Shown here piece by piece: positions 26,806 to 37,226 of a stretch of DNA of 64,000 bases. Numbering within the stretch: position 1 is the first letter of the stretch; each line of letters begins with the position of its first letter. Origin of the DNA: Mycobacterium colombiense (GTDB taxonomy: Bacteria > Actinomycetota > Actinomycetes > Mycobacteriales > Mycobacteriaceae); the NCBI RefSeq assembly GCF_001672755.1, contig NZ_LZKI01000115.1, positions 1 through 64,000 on the forward strand. Direction: 5' to 3'. Under the pieces are notes generated by a model that saw nothing but the letters and a program-made list of their open reading frames with translations, had not been told where the DNA came from and ran no database searches. A program made the translations under genes and the position numbers.

Positions 26806-28248
26806 GTGTTCGTAGGTGCAGGTCCAGCGCACGGGCTGTTCGTGGGAACGGTGTATGACTGGGCGCCGGAGACGGGCAGAATCGTGTCCTGGCAAGCATC
26901 GCCCACCTCGCTGGCGAAGGCCCGGCAAGCCCCGATAAGTGATGTACCGCTCAGCGCAATGCAAGAAGCGCACCTTCGCGGCTTTTCCCGGTACGCGGCC
27001 CGCGGCCTCGACTATGCGCGCTTGGTAATCGGCACCGGAGACGAGCCCGGTCGATGCGACATTCGCACCATGAGTTACGTCATCAACTCGCATCTGCGGC
27101 GGCACAAGACGTATCACAGTTGGTTCGAGTACGAAGACGCGGACAACATTGTGCGGCACACGATCGTCGAGCCGGCCGACATCGAGTTCGTCCCGATCCG
27201 GCAGGGCAACATGACGCCAACCGAGTGGCACCAGTTTGTGCTGTCCACTCCGGATCCGGTGGAGTGGGATTGCTTCAGGTTCGGCATTATTCAGCGTGAG
27301 GACCACTTCACGATTTTCGCGATTGTCGATCACCTGCACTGTGACCCGACAATCATCGCGGGCTTATACACCGAAATCGTGATGAACTACCGTGTCCTGG
27401 TAGCCGGTCGTGCGCTCGTTCAGGCACCGCCCGCGGCCAGCCATGACGATTTCTGCATCCGGGAGCAGCAGCACGTATCGTCTCTGACCTTGGATTCCGC
27501 CCAGGTGCGCAGGTGGATCGAGTTCGCCGAGAACAACGGCGGAACACTTCCGGACTTCCCACTGCCGCTCGGTGATCTGTCGCAGGCCACGGGTGGCGAC
27601 CTGGTAGTCGATCGGCTGATGGATCAGGACCAGACGGCCGAATTCGAATCCCGCTGCATCGCGGCGGGGGCACGCGTCAGCGGCGGCTTGTTTGCCTGTA
27701 TAGCTCTCGCGCAGCATGAGTTGACCGGCGCCACAACGTATTATGGCCTTGCGCCAACCGACAAGCGCAGGTCGCTGGCTGAATTCTCCACAATGGGCTG
27801 GTTCACCGGCGTGGTGCCGTTCACTGTGCCTGTCAACCCGACATCCTTCGAAGAGACCGCCCGCGCCGCGCAGGCTTCCTTCGATTCGAATCTGGACCTC
27901 GCCAACGTGTCGTTCAACGAAATATTGAAATTGGCGCCCTGGCTCAGGGCATGGGGCCCGAACTGCACGATGGTCAACTATATGGATGCGGGTCTTCCTC
28001 CCTTCTCCGCCACCGTTGCCTCCCACATGAAGGACGCGAACGTCAGCATCTACTGCGACCCCAGGGATCCGGCGCACCTTTATTTCTCGGTGATCCGGCT
28101 GTTCGATGAGGTGTCGATGTGGGTGAACCTCCCGAAGAATCCGATCGCCAAAGACTCCGTGACCCGCTACCTGCAAGCGATGAAATCCGTCCTGAAGCGC
28201 GTAGCGGATGGACGTCGCGCAAATCAAGCAATCGAACTATCCGGATGA
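26806..28248 (+). CDS. PapA-type polyketide-associated acyltransferase
   Basis: 480 aa from GTG 26806, with AGGAGG at 26795-26800 directly after the PKS stop. The condensation-domain fold has the catalytic HxxxD as HLHCD in [11 protein letters not shown] (about residue 180). It ends in the long C-terminal half typical of PapA1, PapA2 and PapA4. These enzymes move the PKS-bound acyl chain to a hydroxyl of trehalose or another glycolipid acceptor. The neighbouring PKS is the likely donor. The stop overlaps the next start (ATGA). The exact acceptor cannot be read from sequence. An upstream extension of the frame lies within the PKS and is not used. Confidence 0.88.
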   Translation: MFVGAGPAHGLFVGTVYDWAPETGRIVSWQASPTSLAKARQAPISDVPLSAMQEAHLRGFSRYAARGLDYARLVIGTGDEPGRCDIRTMSYVINSHLRRHKTYHSWFEYEDADNIVRHTIVEPADIEFVPIRQGNMTPTEWHQFVLSTPDPVEWDCFRFGIIQREDHFTIFAIVDHLHCDPTIIAGLYTEIVMNYRVLVAGRALVQAPPAASHDDFCIREQQHVSSLTLDSAQVRRWIEFAENNGGTLPDFPLPLGDLSQATGGDLVVDRLMDQDQTAEFESRCIAAGARVSGGLFACIALAQHELTGATTYYGLAPTDKRRSLAEFSTMGWFTGVVPFTVPVNPTSFEETARAAQASFDSNLDLANVSFNEILKLAPWLRAWGPNCTMVNYMDAGLPPFSATVASHMKDANVSIYCDPRDPAHLYFSVIRLFDEVSMWVNLPKNPIAKDSVTRYLQAMKSVLKRVADGRRANQAIELSG

Positions 28249-29501
28249 AAGTCGTGTTGGCCGCCCATGGCACTCGCGGCGACGTCGAACCGTGCGCCGC
28301 AGTCGGTTTGGAGCTGCTACGCCGAGGCCACGAAGTGCGCATAGCGGCACCACCCAACCTACTCGGCTTCGTGGAGTCGGCCGGCCTTACCGCGGTCGGT
28401 TACGGACCAGATTCGCAGGAGCAGGTCAGGGCGGTCGCGGACTTTGTTCATCACGCCTTCAGGCCGCAGAATCCCGTCAATGTGGTGCGCGCAGGCAAGG
28501 AGCTCTTCGTCGAGGGTTGGGCGCAGATGAGCAGGACGCTGACTTCGCTGGCGGACGGGGCCGACCTTCTCGTAACGGGCCAGACGTACCACGGCGTCGT
28601 TGCCAATGTTGCGGAGTACTACAACATTCCGCTGGCAGCGCTCCACCACATGCCGATCTGCGTCAATGGACAACTCGCCCTGCCATCGATACCGTCGCCG
28701 GCGCCCCTGGTCCGCTCCACTCTGCGGGCAGCGTGGCGGCTGTATTGGCGCATCACCAAGGACGCCGACGCTGCGCAACGTCGTGAACTCGGCCTGCCGC
28801 GCGCGGCGGCCCCCGCGGCGAAGCGGATGGCGGAACGTGGATCGCTCGAAATCCAGGCCTACGACGAGGCTTGCTTTCCGGGCCTCGCAGCCGAATGGAA
28901 TGGCCGGCGCCCCTTCGTCGGCGCGCTGACCATGGAGTTGCCGTCGGATTCCGACGGTGAGGTCGCTTCGTGGATTGCCGCCGGGACGCCGCCCATCTAC
29001 TTCGGTTTCGGCAGCACGCCGGTCCAAGCTCCCGTCGACACGATCGCCATGATCGCCGCAGCTTGCGCCGAGGTCGGCGAACGGGCTTTGATTTATTCCG
29101 GTGCGAGCGGGTCCAACTGCATGTCACCTCCCGAGCGCGTGAAACTTGTTGATCTGCTCAACTATTCGTCCATCCTTCCGATCTGTCGCGCGATGGTCCA
29201 CCACGGCGGAGCTGGCACCACGGCTGCGGGCCTACGGGCAGGAATACCCATGCTGATCCTTTGGGACGTAGCCGATCAGCCGCTGTGGGCAGCGCAGGCG
29301 ACGCGCATGAAAGTCGCTCGTGCTCAGCGCTTATCGACCATCACGCAACAATCCTTGATCTCACACCTACGTCGTATTCGAGCGCCGCAATACATGGCCC
29401 GCGCCGGCGAAATCGCGACCCGAATGACCAAGCCTGCCGAAAGCGTCAGCGCGGCCGCCGATCTGATAGAGAATATCGCCCGCGGGGAGGGCGTCGGATG
29501 A
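28245..29501 (+). CDS. UGT-like (GT1) glycosyltransferase, GPL/PGL type
   Basis: 418 aa from ATG 28245, which overlaps the papA stop. The N-terminal acceptor-domain start [20 protein letters not shown] is the hallmark of the actinobacterial glycosyltransferases that decorate glycopeptidolipids and phenolic glycolipids. The C-terminal nucleotide-sugar domain holds [20 protein letters not shown] and [10 protein letters not shown]. It should transfer a deoxyhexose such as rhamnose, though the sugar is an inference from relatives. The genes are translationally coupled on both sides (ATGA overlaps), so this is a designed operon step, not a chance neighbour. Confidence 0.88.
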   Translation: MKVVLAAHGTRGDVEPCAAVGLELLRRGHEVRIAAPPNLLGFVESAGLTAVGYGPDSQEQVRAVADFVHHAFRPQNPVNVVRAGKELFVEGWAQMSRTLTSLADGADLLVTGQTYHGVVANVAEYYNIPLAALHHMPICVNGQLALPSIPSPAPLVRSTLRAAWRLYWRITKDADAAQRRELGLPRAAAPAAKRMAERGSLEIQAYDEACFPGLAAEWNGRRPFVGALTMELPSDSDGEVASWIAAGTPPIYFGFGSTPVQAPVDTIAMIAAACAEVGERALIYSGASGSNCMSPPERVKLVDLLNYSSILPICRAMVHHGGAGTTAAGLRAGIPMLILWDVADQPLWAAQATRMKVARAQRLSTITQQSLISHLRRIRAPQYMARAGEIATRMTKPAESVSAAADLIENIARGEGVG

Positions 29502-30202
29502 TGTGGGGCACGGTGCTGGCGATCGCACTCTGGGTGTCGATCGACCCCACGCGTCTGGTCATCGGCGGAGTCTTGATGTCACGGCCGCGGGCCCGGCACA
29601 ACCTTGTTGCCTACTGGTTGGGCGGTCTGGCAGCCGGTGTCGCTCCCGGCGTTGGCGCGCTTGTCCTGCTGCACGGTTCGCTGCTGAAGGATATGGAAAA
29701 TGCGAGGTCCACGCTCGCACGCTTCACGAGTGGGTATTTCCAAATCGTCGTCGGTGTGCTCATGCTGTTGATCGCGGCAGTCGTGTCGGCGGGGCCCTAC
29801 GGGGGCGCTCCGTCGGCCCCGAGTCTGCAGCCAACACAGACCCCATCCGCCTGGGTACTTGCCCGCATGCGTCATGCGCTGCAAGGCGGAAATCCGTGGG
29901 TGGCGTTTGGGATTGGCGTGGTATCGACGATGCCGCCCATCGATTACCTCTTCGTGCTCGTCATCATCGTCTCCTCGGGAGCCGGAATCGGAACTCAGCT
30001 CGGCGCAGTCGTGATATTCACCGTCATGGTTCTTGTTCTCGTTGAGGTCCCGCTTGTCAGCTGTCTGGTAATGCCGGCGAAAACCGAGTTCGCCATGCTG
30101 CAGCTGCAGAGGTGGGCCCTCGTCAACCGTCGGCGGATTCTGATCGCCGTCCCCGCCGTCGCCGGGTTAATGCTGCTGAGCGCTGGTATAAGCAGCATTT
30201 GA
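29498..30202 (+). CDS. Gap/Sap-like membrane protein, glycolipid export helper
   Basis: 234 aa from ATG 29498, whose ATGA overlaps the glycosyltransferase stop; a second ATG at 29501 is also possible. About six hydrophobic segments are seen. The N-terminal part [20 protein letters not shown] and the middle [20 protein letters not shown] fit the GAP family. Members include Gap, needed for glycopeptidolipid transport, and Sap, which helps sulfolipid-1 reach the surface. Here it would support export of the locus product in place of or together with an MmpL pump; no mmpL is present in the window. The gene ends 14 bp from the convergent RgpF-like gene. Confidence 0.85.
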   Translation: MMWGTVLAIALWVSIDPTRLVIGGVLMSRPRARHNLVAYWLGGLAAGVAPGVGALVLLHGSLLKDMENARSTLARFTSGYFQIVVGVLMLLIAAVVSAGPYGGAPSAPSLQPTQTPSAWVLARMRHALQGGNPWVAFGIGVVSTMPPIDYLFVLVIIVSSGAGIGTQLGAVVIFTVMVLVLVEVPLVSCLVMPAKTEFAMLQLQRWALVNRRRILIAVPAVAGLMLLSAGISSI

Positions 30203-30216
30203 GCGGCGAAGGGCGT

Positions 30217-31269
30217 TCATCGTGACCCGCCGGCCCGCGGCGAGGTCTTGCGCGCTTCGGGGTGCGTCCACCGAGCCGTTGGGCGGGCATAGCCGCTGAC
30301 TAGTGGGGGCGCTCTCCGTCCGAGCCTGTCCACGTTCGATTGGATGAATGGGAAGGGGTAGGAGGTGCGTTGCTCGACGACTGCGCGGAGGTCCGCCATC
30401 GACGCGTGCCACGGCATGTCGTACCGCGCCAGGTTCGTCTTGAGGAAAGGGAATTGGAAATCCTCGATCAGGCCGTTCCAACAATAGAGAGTGCTGTTAT
30501 TTCGCGCGGAGCGCTCGCCGGCCCACAGCCGCGCCGATGGGCACCCATAGGTGGTTTTGACCGTCGCGGCGGACACGAACGGTTTGATTCGCAGCCCTGC
30601 TTTGCGAGCGCGTTTGGATAAGCCGACCTCGTACCGCCAGACAAGGCTGCCTTTATGGACGGCGTACTGGAAGTTGTCCCAGAAATCGTCGAGGAAGGCG
30701 CGAGTGCGTGAGTTGAGATCCCATCCCAGAAAGAAAGATTGGAGGTGGGGGGCCATCTGGGTATTTTCGATGGCGCCGTACATGTCGGCATCGTGGAACG
30801 AGTTCCACATCTCCTCGAGGGGAAAGAGGGGGCCGAACACGCTGTCGTTGGCGATGACGAACCGGTCGAACTGATCGAGCGACCAGCCGCGCTGCCGGAG
30901 GATGCACCAGGCGAGGTGCCACGAGCCGAAGTCGTAGGCGAGCGTGCGGCGAGTGTAAATGCCAGCACAGAAGGGCCGGATGGGTGCGACCGATTCCGCC
31001 GAGAGGGTGGGCGAGCCGGAGACGAAGACGATGGTCGCGCCGAGTCCGTGCAGCGCCTTCAGGTAATAGGTGACGTAAGGATCGACGATGCCCTGAGGAT
31101 CGAAGTGTGCGAACAGAACGAGCGTGCGGCGACCCGACGGAGGCTGCGGTGGAAGCCCCAGGTGGCTTTCGCACAGGAAGCGTAAAGCGTTGCGGTCCAG
31201 CCGGTGTTGCGCGACGGCCAAGGTGCGCTCGAATTCGGTCCGCAGCGCGACCGCCCGCCGTCGCGGCAC
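30217..31269 (-). CDS. RgpF-like (rhamnan synthesis protein F family) glycosyltransferase
   Basis: 350 aa from GTG 31269. This G is also the last base of the fadD stop (TAGTG), so the two are coupled. The family hallmarks LVLFAHFDPQGIVDPYVTYY, AYDFGSWHLAW and VIANDSVFGPLFPL match rhamnan synthesis protein F (PF05045), known from polyrhamnose and LPS O-chain assembly. It probably adds rhamnose or a related sugar to the glycan of the locus product. The last 40 residues are basic and likely disordered. The donor and acceptor are not known. Its presence beside a Mas-like PKS is unusual. Confidence 0.82.
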   Translation of the reverse strand: MPRRRAVALRTEFERTLAVAQHRLDRNALRFLCESHLGLPPQPPSGRRTLVLFAHFDPQGIVDPYVTYYLKALHGLGATIVFVSGSPTLSAESVAPIRPFCAGIYTRRTLAYDFGSWHLAWCILRQRGWSLDQFDRFVIANDSVFGPLFPLEEMWNSFHDADMYGAIENTQMAPHLQSFFLGWDLNSRTRAFLDDFWDNFQYAVHKGSLVWRYEVGLSKRARKAGLRIKPFVSAATVKTTYGCPSARLWAGERSARNNSTLYCWNGLIEDFQFPFLKTNLARYDMPWHASMADLRAVVEQRTSYPFPFIQSNVDRLGRRAPPLVSGYARPTARWTHPEARKTSPRAGGSR

Positions 31270-32996
31270 TAAGTGTCCAAGCGGGCGAACTGATTCTGGC
31301 GATACCGCTCGACGCAGGCTGCTCTCCTCACCTTGCCGCTAGTGGTAATGGGAATCGAACCAGGCGCTACCACAACGAGATCCGCGATGCTGAGGCCATG
31401 CGTGTTGGAAATCGCAGAAGTGACTTTACGTTTGACGACGTTGAACTTGTCAGCCGCGTCCTCGTGGGAGCCGGCGTGATCCTTGAGCTCGATGATGGCG
31501 ACGACCTTTTCCGTGCCTTCGTCCGGAACCGCGATCGCCGCGCATCGTCCGGGCGTGATGCTCTGAATCGTTGCTTCAAGGTCGTCGGGAGAGTGGTTAC
31601 GCCCGTACACGATCAAGAGATCCTTGATACGGCCGATGATGAACAGCTCGCCGTCGTAGATGAAGCCCGAATCTCCAGTTCTCAGCCAGGGCGCTTCCGG
31701 GGTGCCGGCGGACGGAGCGACAAGCGTTGCGCCGAATATCTGCGTCGACTCGTGGGGCCGCTGCCAGTAGCCGGTTGCGACGTTGTCCCCGTGCACCCAG
31801 ATTTCACCGGTCGTTCCCGCCGGACACTCGATACTGGTCTCGGGATTGACGATTCGCACCATAGGCGACTGCGGAACGCCGTAACTGACGAGCGCTGTCC
31901 CGCCCCCGTCTGGGCGACGCTTCGCATGTCCCGCAGTCAACTCTTCGGAGTCGAAATGAAGGATCCGGGGTGGTTGACCCGCTTCGCGGGTCGCGACATA
32001 CAACGTTGCCTCTGCCATCCCGTACGACGGCCGTAGCACCCTGTCGTGCAGGTTGAACGACGCGAACCGCTCGGTGAAGCGGTGCAGGGTCGCGGGCTGC
32101 ACCCGCTCGCTGCCGTTGAGGATGCTGAGCACGTTTCCGAGATCGAGACCGGCCAGGTCATCGTCCGATGTTTTTCGCGCCGCCAATTCGAAAGCGAAGT
32201 TAGGTCCTGCCGACAGTGCGTGACTGTTTCCCGCCAGCCATTGCATCCACCGGGCCGGCCGCTGCAGAAACGCGACCGGACTGGCAAGGACGGTGCGAAA
32301 TCCGGTCAGCACCGGAAAGATGATTCCGAGATGCAAACCCATGTCGTGGTAGAAGGGCAGCCAGGACACCACAGTGGTGTCCGGCGGGGCAACGCCTCCA
32401 TGGTCCCCGAAGAAGTCGGCATTGATCTGCCCGAAATTCGCCATCACGTTTTTGTACGTAACCATGACGCCGACGGGGGTACGGGTCGATCCGGACGTGT
32501 ATTGCAAATACACTGTCTCTGTTGAATTCTCGACCCGCGCAGCGGACGCCTTCTTCGAGTCGAGGTCCAACGAATCAACTTCGATGAATGACGGGGCGGC
32601 CACCCCGGACTTGGATTCGAGACCCGCGGCGATATCGCCCGCGACAGAGGAAGTCGTGAGAATGACCGCGGGCGATGCGTCACCCAGCACCGCATCAATA
32701 CGCTCATCGCTGGCCCCACCCAGCGGGACCGCGATCAGCCCGGCCTGTAATGCGCCGAGAAACGCGCTGACGTAGTCAAGTCCTGGCGGCGCCAGTATCA
32801 CAGCGCGGTCGCCATTTGTTCCGTGCAGCCTGAGCTCCTGTGCAACATTAAGCACCCGTCGATACAGCTGCGACCACGTCAGGGTTTCGGCAATTCCGGC
32901 CGGGTCCTGTTCGTAATCCATAAATGTGAACGCCGTCTGGTTGGGCTGCAGACTGGCACGTTCGCGCAGCAGTGTCGGAATGGGACACTTAAGCAT
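31269..32996 (-). CDS. Fatty-acyl-AMP ligase (FadD-type FAAL)
   Basis: 575 aa from ATG 32996 ([10 protein letters not shown]), the usual FAAL length of about 580. An upstream extension reaching 33140 overlaps the methyltransferase start region and is unlikely. Adenylation motifs: A3 [17 protein letters not shown]5 [13 protein letters not shown]7 LRTGDSGF with [25 protein letters not shown] sequence, and A10 TSGKVRRAA with the catalytic lysine. FAALs turn fatty acids into acyl-adenylates and load them on a PKS, here most likely the PKS at 20.3 kb. It is transcribed leftward with the RgpF-like gene and divergently from the methyltransferase, separated by 76 bp. No CoA-ligase function is expected for this subclass. 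Confidence 0.9.
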   Translation of the reverse strand: MLKCPIPTLLRERASLQPNQTAFTFMDYEQDPAGIAETLTWSQLYRRVLNVAQELRLHGTNGDRAVILAPPGLDYVSAFLGALQAGLIAVPLGGASDERIDAVLGDASPAVILTTSSVAGDIAAGLESKSGVAAPSFIEVDSLDLDSKKASAARVENSTETVYLQYTSGSTRTPVGVMVTYKNVMANFGQINADFFGDHGGVAPPDTTVVSWLPFYHDMGLHLGIIFPVLTGFRTVLASPVAFLQRPARWMQWLAGNSHALSAGPNFAFELAARKTSDDDLAGLDLGNVLSILNGSERVQPATLHRFTERFASFNLHDRVLRPSYGMAEATLYVATREAGQPPRILHFDSEELTAGHAKRRPDGGGTALVSYGVPQSPMVRIVNPETSIECPAGTTGEIWVHGDNVATGYWQRPHESTQIFGATLVAPSAGTPEAPWLRTGDSGFIYDGELFIIGRIKDLLIVYGRNHSPDDLEATIQSITPGRCAAIAVPDEGTEKVVAIIELKDHAGSHEDAADKFNVVKRKVTSAISNTHGLSIADLVVVAPGSIPITTSGKVRRAACVERYRQNQFARLDT

Positions 32997-33072
32997 GGGC
33001 GTCAGGTTACCTCGGCGATTACCGTTGCGCCGGTTTTGCGCCAGAGACGATGGGCGGCTCCAGCGGACGCCA

Positions 33073-33882
33073 GTGGAAAGCCTGATCGACCGGCTGAACA
33101 GCAACCCAATCCTGCTGAAAATGTTGAATTTGCGGTTCAAATACGGTTACCGGTTCCTCAGCCGCCTGCTCATAAGGGACGACGTACTGTTCCTCAATTA
33201 CGGGTACGAGGAGAGCCCGCCGATGGCCCTGCCACTGGCGGCGTCCGATGAGCCCGATCGATTTCCCATCCAGCTCTACCACCGCACGGCGACCCAGGTG
33301 GAGCTCGCCGGCAAAAAGGTGCTCGAGGTCAGTTGCGGCCATGGCGGCGGGGCTTCGTATCTGATGCGGACGCTGCGCCCGGCCTGCTACACGGGCCTGG
33401 ATCTGAACACGGTCGGCATCGAATTCTGCCAGAAGAGGCACAACCTGCCCGGTCTGAACTTCGTGCCGGGCAATGCCGAGAGCCTGCCCTTTCCCGATCG
33501 GTCCTTCGACGCGGTGATCAATGTCGAAGCCGCGATCAACTACCAGAACGTGCCCAAGTTCTTCGCCGAAGTGGAGCGTGTGCTGCGCACGGGAGGGCAT
33601 TTCCTGTACGCCGATATCCGCTACGCCGACGAAATCGGCGCCTGGGAGACGGACCTGGCCAACATCCCAATGCGCCGGGTGTCGGAGCAGACCATCAACG
33701 CTGAGGTGATGCGCGGGCTGGAGAAGAATCGGTTCTTCGACCAGATCATTCGTCGGCTACCGAATATCGCGTTGGTGCGCGGCATAGCCAATGACTACGC
33801 GGGTGGGCCGGGGTCGTTGATCTACCGCAGGCTGGAAAGCGGCGAGGCGTCGTACCGGTTGTTCTGCTTCGTCAAGGATTGA
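33073..33882 (+). CDS. SAM-dependent methyltransferase, Rv2952-like
   Basis: 269 aa using GTG 33073 ([11 protein letters not shown]); this agrees with the about 270-aa Rv2952. Longer starts at 32926 and 32995 overlap fadD. Motif I is [15 protein letters not shown], and [20 protein letters not shown] follows. The C-terminal end ([13 protein letters not shown]) is close to Rv2952, which O-methylates phthiotriol and phenolphthiotriol in PDIM/PGL synthesis. Here it may methylate a hydroxyl of the lipid or the sugar. The ribosome site is weak, so the start is provisional. It faces away from fadD. Confidence 0.85.
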   Translation: MESLIDRLNSNPILLKMLNLRFKYGYRFLSRLLIRDDVLFLNYGYEESPPMALPLAASDEPDRFPIQLYHRTATQVELAGKKVLEVSCGHGGGASYLMRTLRPACYTGLDLNTVGIEFCQKRHNLPGLNFVPGNAESLPFPDRSFDAVINVEAAINYQNVPKFFAEVERVLRTGGHFLYADIRYADEIGAWETDLANIPMRRVSEQTINAEVMRGLEKNRFFDQIIRRLPNIALVRGIANDYAGGPGSLIYRRLESGEASYRLFCFVKD

Positions 33883-33968
33883 GGCGCGGTTGTCCGAAGC
33901 TTCGGCTCGGCGTCACCGCGAGCGAAACTCGGGCTGCCGGGTGGCGGTCCAACGGCTTATTCTTTGAA

Positions 33969-33991
33969 GACCCCAGCAAACGTCTGGGGTC
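33969..33991. terminator. Hairpin between methyltransferase and cyclase genes
   Basis: GACCCCAG (33969-33976) pairs perfectly with CTGGGGTC (33984-33991) across a 7-nt loop. It lies 20 bp before the ATG of the next gene and 87 bp after the methyltransferase stop. It has no T-tract. It could terminate the upstream transcript or fold in the leader of the downstream one. Confidence 0.4.
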
Positions 33992-34010
33992 GGAGTTGGC
34001 GGAGGGTCGG

Positions 34011-37000
34011 ATGACGGCCGAAGCGGCGTGCCAGACGTGCGGCACCGAGTTCCTCGAGAATGCACGGTTCTGTCACGGATGCGGCTCGCCCGTCACCGAC
34101 CCCGCCGCACGTGCGGAGTACAAGCAAGTGTCGGTGCTGTTCGCCGACGTGGTGCATTCCATGGACATCGCCGCGGCGGTTGGTGCGGAGCGGCTGCGCG
34201 AAATCATGGCCGAGCTGGTCGACCGCTGCAGCAAGGTAGTGCACCGCTACGGGGGCACGGTCGACAAGTTCACCGGCGACGGAATCATGGCGGTGTTCGG
34301 CGCTCCCGTAGCAATGGAAGACCACGCTCTTCGCGCCTGTCTGACGGCCTTGGGCGTTCAGGAAGACATCAAGCAGCTTGCGGCCGACGTCCAACAGCGC
34401 GACGGGGTGGACCTTCAGTTGCGGGTGGGACTGAACTCGGGTCAGGTCATCGCGGGTGACGTCGGTTCTGGGCCGTTGGGCTACACCGCAATCGGCGCGC
34501 AAGTCGGGATGGCGCAACGGATGGAGTCTGTGGCACCGCCGGGTGGTGTGATGCTCAGCGAATCCACCGCCCGGCTCGTTCAGCAGGGCGCCCTGCTGGG
34601 CGAAACGGAGCAGGTGCGCATCAAGGGCAAGGCCTTTCCGGTACTGGCCCGCCGTCTTCTCGGCCTGACCGGCGGTTCCCAGCGAAGTGACGACTTGCAA
34701 GGCGCATTGGTCGGGCGAGAGCTCGAAGTGACAACGATCGCCGGTCTCCTGGATCGATCGATGAGCGGGCGGGGGTGTGTCGTCTGTGTTGCGGGGCCGG
34801 CAGGCATCGGCAAGACGCGACTCACTGATGAGGCGGTCGCGATGGCCCATAGTCGCGGTGTTGTGGTGTCTTCGGTTTTCTGCGAGTCGCATACCAGCGA
34901 TGTCCCCTTTCTCGTGGCAGCGGGGCTGTTGCGCGAAGCCGCCCGGATAACCGGTCTCGACGACGAGGCAGCGCGCATACAGGTGCGCGCCGGCGTCCCC
35001 AACGCTTCCGATGAAGATGTGCTGCTGCTCTACGACCTGATGGGAATCCGCGACCCCGACACACCGCCCCCTACAATCCATCCCGATGCACGGCGCCGAC
35101 GGTTGAGCGCTTTGATCAACTCGTTGTCATTGAACCGCACCCAACCGGTTCTCTACGTCATCGAGGATGTGCATTGGATTGATGAGGTCAGTGAGTCGAT
35201 GCTGGCCGAGTTCCTCACCGTCGTACCCCAAACGCCGTCGATGGTGCTGGTCACCTACCGTCCCGACTATCGTGGTGCGTTAGCGGAAGTACCTGGCACA
35301 CAGACAATCTCGCTGGCGCCGCTGAGCGATTCGGAAGCTGCGGTGCTGCTTGACGAAATGCTGGGCACCGATCCGTCGGTCGCCGGGATCAAAGCGCTCG
35401 TCGCCGAAAGGGCGGGCGGAAACCCGTTTTTCGCGCAGGAGATGGTGCGCGAGCTGGCGGAGCGTGCCGTGCTAACGGGTGATCGCGGCGGTTTCACCTG
35501 CGCCACAGATCTGGCCGAGGTCACCGTTCCGGCCACCCTGCAGGCCACCATCGCCGCGCGCATCGACCGGTTGGATCCTGACGCCAAGCAGACTTTGAAC
35601 GCCGCGGCGGTGATCGGATCGCGCTTCACGCCCGAACTACTCGCCGCGGTGGGCAATGCGCCTGCTCTCGAAGCACTCCTGAAGGCTGCGCTGATCGATC
35701 AGGTCCGATTCACACCCTGCACCGAGTTCGCGTTCCGCCACCCGTTGATTCGCGCTGTGGCCTACGAATCACAACTGAAAGCCGATCGCGCCCAGATGCA
35801 TCGCCGTCTGGCCGCCGCGATCAAGGCCCGCGAGCCGGAATCGAGCGACCAGAACGCGGCGCTGATCGCCGAACATCTGGAAGCCGCGGGTGACTTGCGG
35901 GACGCCTACGGCTGGCACATGCGCGCGGCAATGTGGGCGAGATACCGCGATATCGCCGCGGCTCGTCTGAGTTGGGAAAGTGCCACGCGGATCGCCGACG
36001 CACTGACCGCCGCAGACCCAGACCTGGCGGCCATGTGCATTGCTCCCCGCACCATGCTGTGCGGGATCGCGTGGCGGTTGCATGTGAGCAACGTCGGGCA
36101 CCGTTTCGACGAGTTGCGGAAATTGTGCAGCGCCGCGGGGGACAAGCCGTCACTGGCCATTGCGATGGCGGGGCTGGTGGTGGATCACGCGTTCCAGGAC
36201 AGGGTGCGCGAGGCGTCGCGGCTGGCTTCCGAAGCCGTCACTCTGATCGAGTCCATCAGCGATCCGACGTTGACGGTCGGGCTGTCCTTCACGCCTATCC
36301 GCGCCAAGATGGCAAGTGGCGAGTGGTCCGAGATGCTGCGCTTGTCACAGCGAGTCATTGATCTCGCCGAAGGAGACCCCACGAAGGGCAACTTCCTCTT
36401 CGGGTGCCCCCTGGCGCTCGCCTTTGCGCAGCGGGCTACCGCCCGTTACGCACTGGGACGGCCCGGGTGGCGAGATGACCAGCGGCGCGGCCTGGCCGTG
36501 GCGAAGGGCGCCGACTCGTTGTCCTACGTCACCGTCGTCAGCTACGTGTACACCGCGGCGGTACCGGCTGGCGCGCTGCGGCCCCACGATTCGACGTTGC
36601 GCGAGATCGAGGATGCCTTGGCGATTGCCGAACGATCGGGCGACAACCTCCAGTTGGGGGTCGCCTGGTTGACCCTGGGCCTTGCGCTGGTGCACCGGCA
36701 TTCGGATGCCGAGCGTGATCGCGGACAGCAGTTATTGGCGGAGGTCCGCGATGTGTTCCTGCGCGGGGGGCACTTCTTGTGCGATATCCCGATGATTGAC
36801 GTGTACGTGGCCCGCGAGACAGCGCGGCGTGGAGACCACGACCGGGCGATAGCGCTGATGCGTGCGGGCGTCGACCATCTCGCTCGGGCGGGACAACTAC
36901 TGTCGTGGGGCATTTTGGCCACGGGTGTTCTGGTGGAGACACTGCTCGAACGCGGGACGGAGCCTGATGTCGCCGAAGCCGAGGCCGCGATCGAGCGGTT

Positions 37001-37184
37001 GGCGACTGCGCCGGCCGACGAGGGCCTGCTGATAAGGGAGATCTGGCTGCAGCGGTCGCGGGCCTTACTGGCGCGGGCTCAAGGCGATGGCGGCGCCTAT
37101 ACCCGCTTCAGGGATCGCTACCGCGACCTGGCGAGAACGCTTGGCTTCGAAGGACACATTGCGTGGGCAGAGGCGATGCAATAG
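34011..37184 (+). CDS. Class III cyclase-like/ATPase/TPR regulatory protein
   Basis: 1057 aa from ATG 34011, with GGAGGG upstream. A zinc-ribbon (CQTCG...CHGCG) occupies about residues 7-30. A class III nucleotide cyclase domain follows (about 40-215), with both metal Asp sites (FADVV, TGDGIMAVFG) and Lys in VDKFTGD. The later motif reads IGAQVGMAQRME, so the usual Asp and Asn of GDxVNxAxRLE are Ala and Gly; activity is probably weak or absent. Next comes an AAA/STAND ATPase (Walker A GPAGIGKT, Walker B VLYVIEDVHWID). A long helical-repeat C terminus ends the protein. There is no LuxR DNA-binding end. It resembles the mycobacterial cyclase-ATPase family (for example Rv2488c and Rv1358 relatives). 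Effect on neighbours is unknown. Confidence 0.85.
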   Translation: MTAEAACQTCGTEFLENARFCHGCGSPVTDPAARAEYKQVSVLFADVVHSMDIAAAVGAERLREIMAELVDRCSKVVHRYGGTVDKFTGDGIMAVFGAPVAMEDHALRACLTALGVQEDIKQLAADVQQRDGVDLQLRVGLNSGQVIAGDVGSGPLGYTAIGAQVGMAQRMESVAPPGGVMLSESTARLVQQGALLGETEQVRIKGKAFPVLARRLLGLTGGSQRSDDLQGALVGRELEVTTIAGLLDRSMSGRGCVVCVAGPAGIGKTRLTDEAVAMAHSRGVVVSSVFCESHTSDVPFLVAAGLLREAARITGLDDEAARIQVRAGVPNASDEDVLLLYDLMGIRDPDTPPPTIHPDARRRRLSALINSLSLNRTQPVLYVIEDVHWIDEVSESMLAEFLTVVPQTPSMVLVTYRPDYRGALAEVPGTQTISLAPLSDSEAAVLLDEMLGTDPSVAGIKALVAERAGGNPFFAQEMVRELAERAVLTGDRGGFTCATDLAEVTVPATLQATIAARIDRLDPDAKQTLNAAAVIGSRFTPELLAAVGNAPALEALLKAALIDQVRFTPCTEFAFRHPLIRAVAYESQLKADRAQMHRRLAAAIKAREPESSDQNAALIAEHLEAAGDLRDAYGWHMRAAMWARYRDIAAARLSWESATRIADALTAADPDLAAMCIAPRTMLCGIAWRLHVSNVGHRFDELRKLCSAAGDKPSLAIAMAGLVVDHAFQDRVREASRLASEAVTLIESISDPTLTVGLSFTPIRAKMASGEWSEMLRLSQRVIDLAEGDPTKGNFLFGCPLALAFAQRATARYALGRPGWRDDQRRGLAVAKGADSLSYVTVVSYVYTAAVPAGALRPHDSTLREIEDALAIAERSGDNLQLGVAWLTLGLALVHRHSDAERDRGQQLLAEVRDVFLRGGHFLCDIPMIDVYVARETARRGDHDRAIALMRAGVDHLARAGQLLSWGILATGVLVETLLERGTEPDVAEAEAAIERLATAPADEGLLIREIWLQRSRALLARAQGDGGAYTRFRDRYRDLARTLGFEGHIAWAEAMQ

Positions 37185-37186
37185 AA

Positions 37187-37202
37187 GCGGCCCCTCGGCC
37201 GC
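37187..37202. terminator. Short GC hairpin between convergent genes
   Basis: GCGGCC (37187-37192) and GGCCGC (37197-37202) flank a 4-nt loop. It lies 2 bp after the cyclase-like stop and 24 bp from the end of the convergent TetR gene, so it could end both transcripts. The stem is only six pairs and there is no T-run. Confidence 0.4.
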
Positions 37203-37226
37203 CCGTGACTAATCTTCCTGCATGGC

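Noticed and set aside
33879..34010. N-terminal extension of the cyclase-like protein from GTG 33879
   Set aside because: It would overlap the methyltransferase stop and read through the hairpin at 33969; ATG 34011 has a better ribosome site and begins just before the zinc ribbon.
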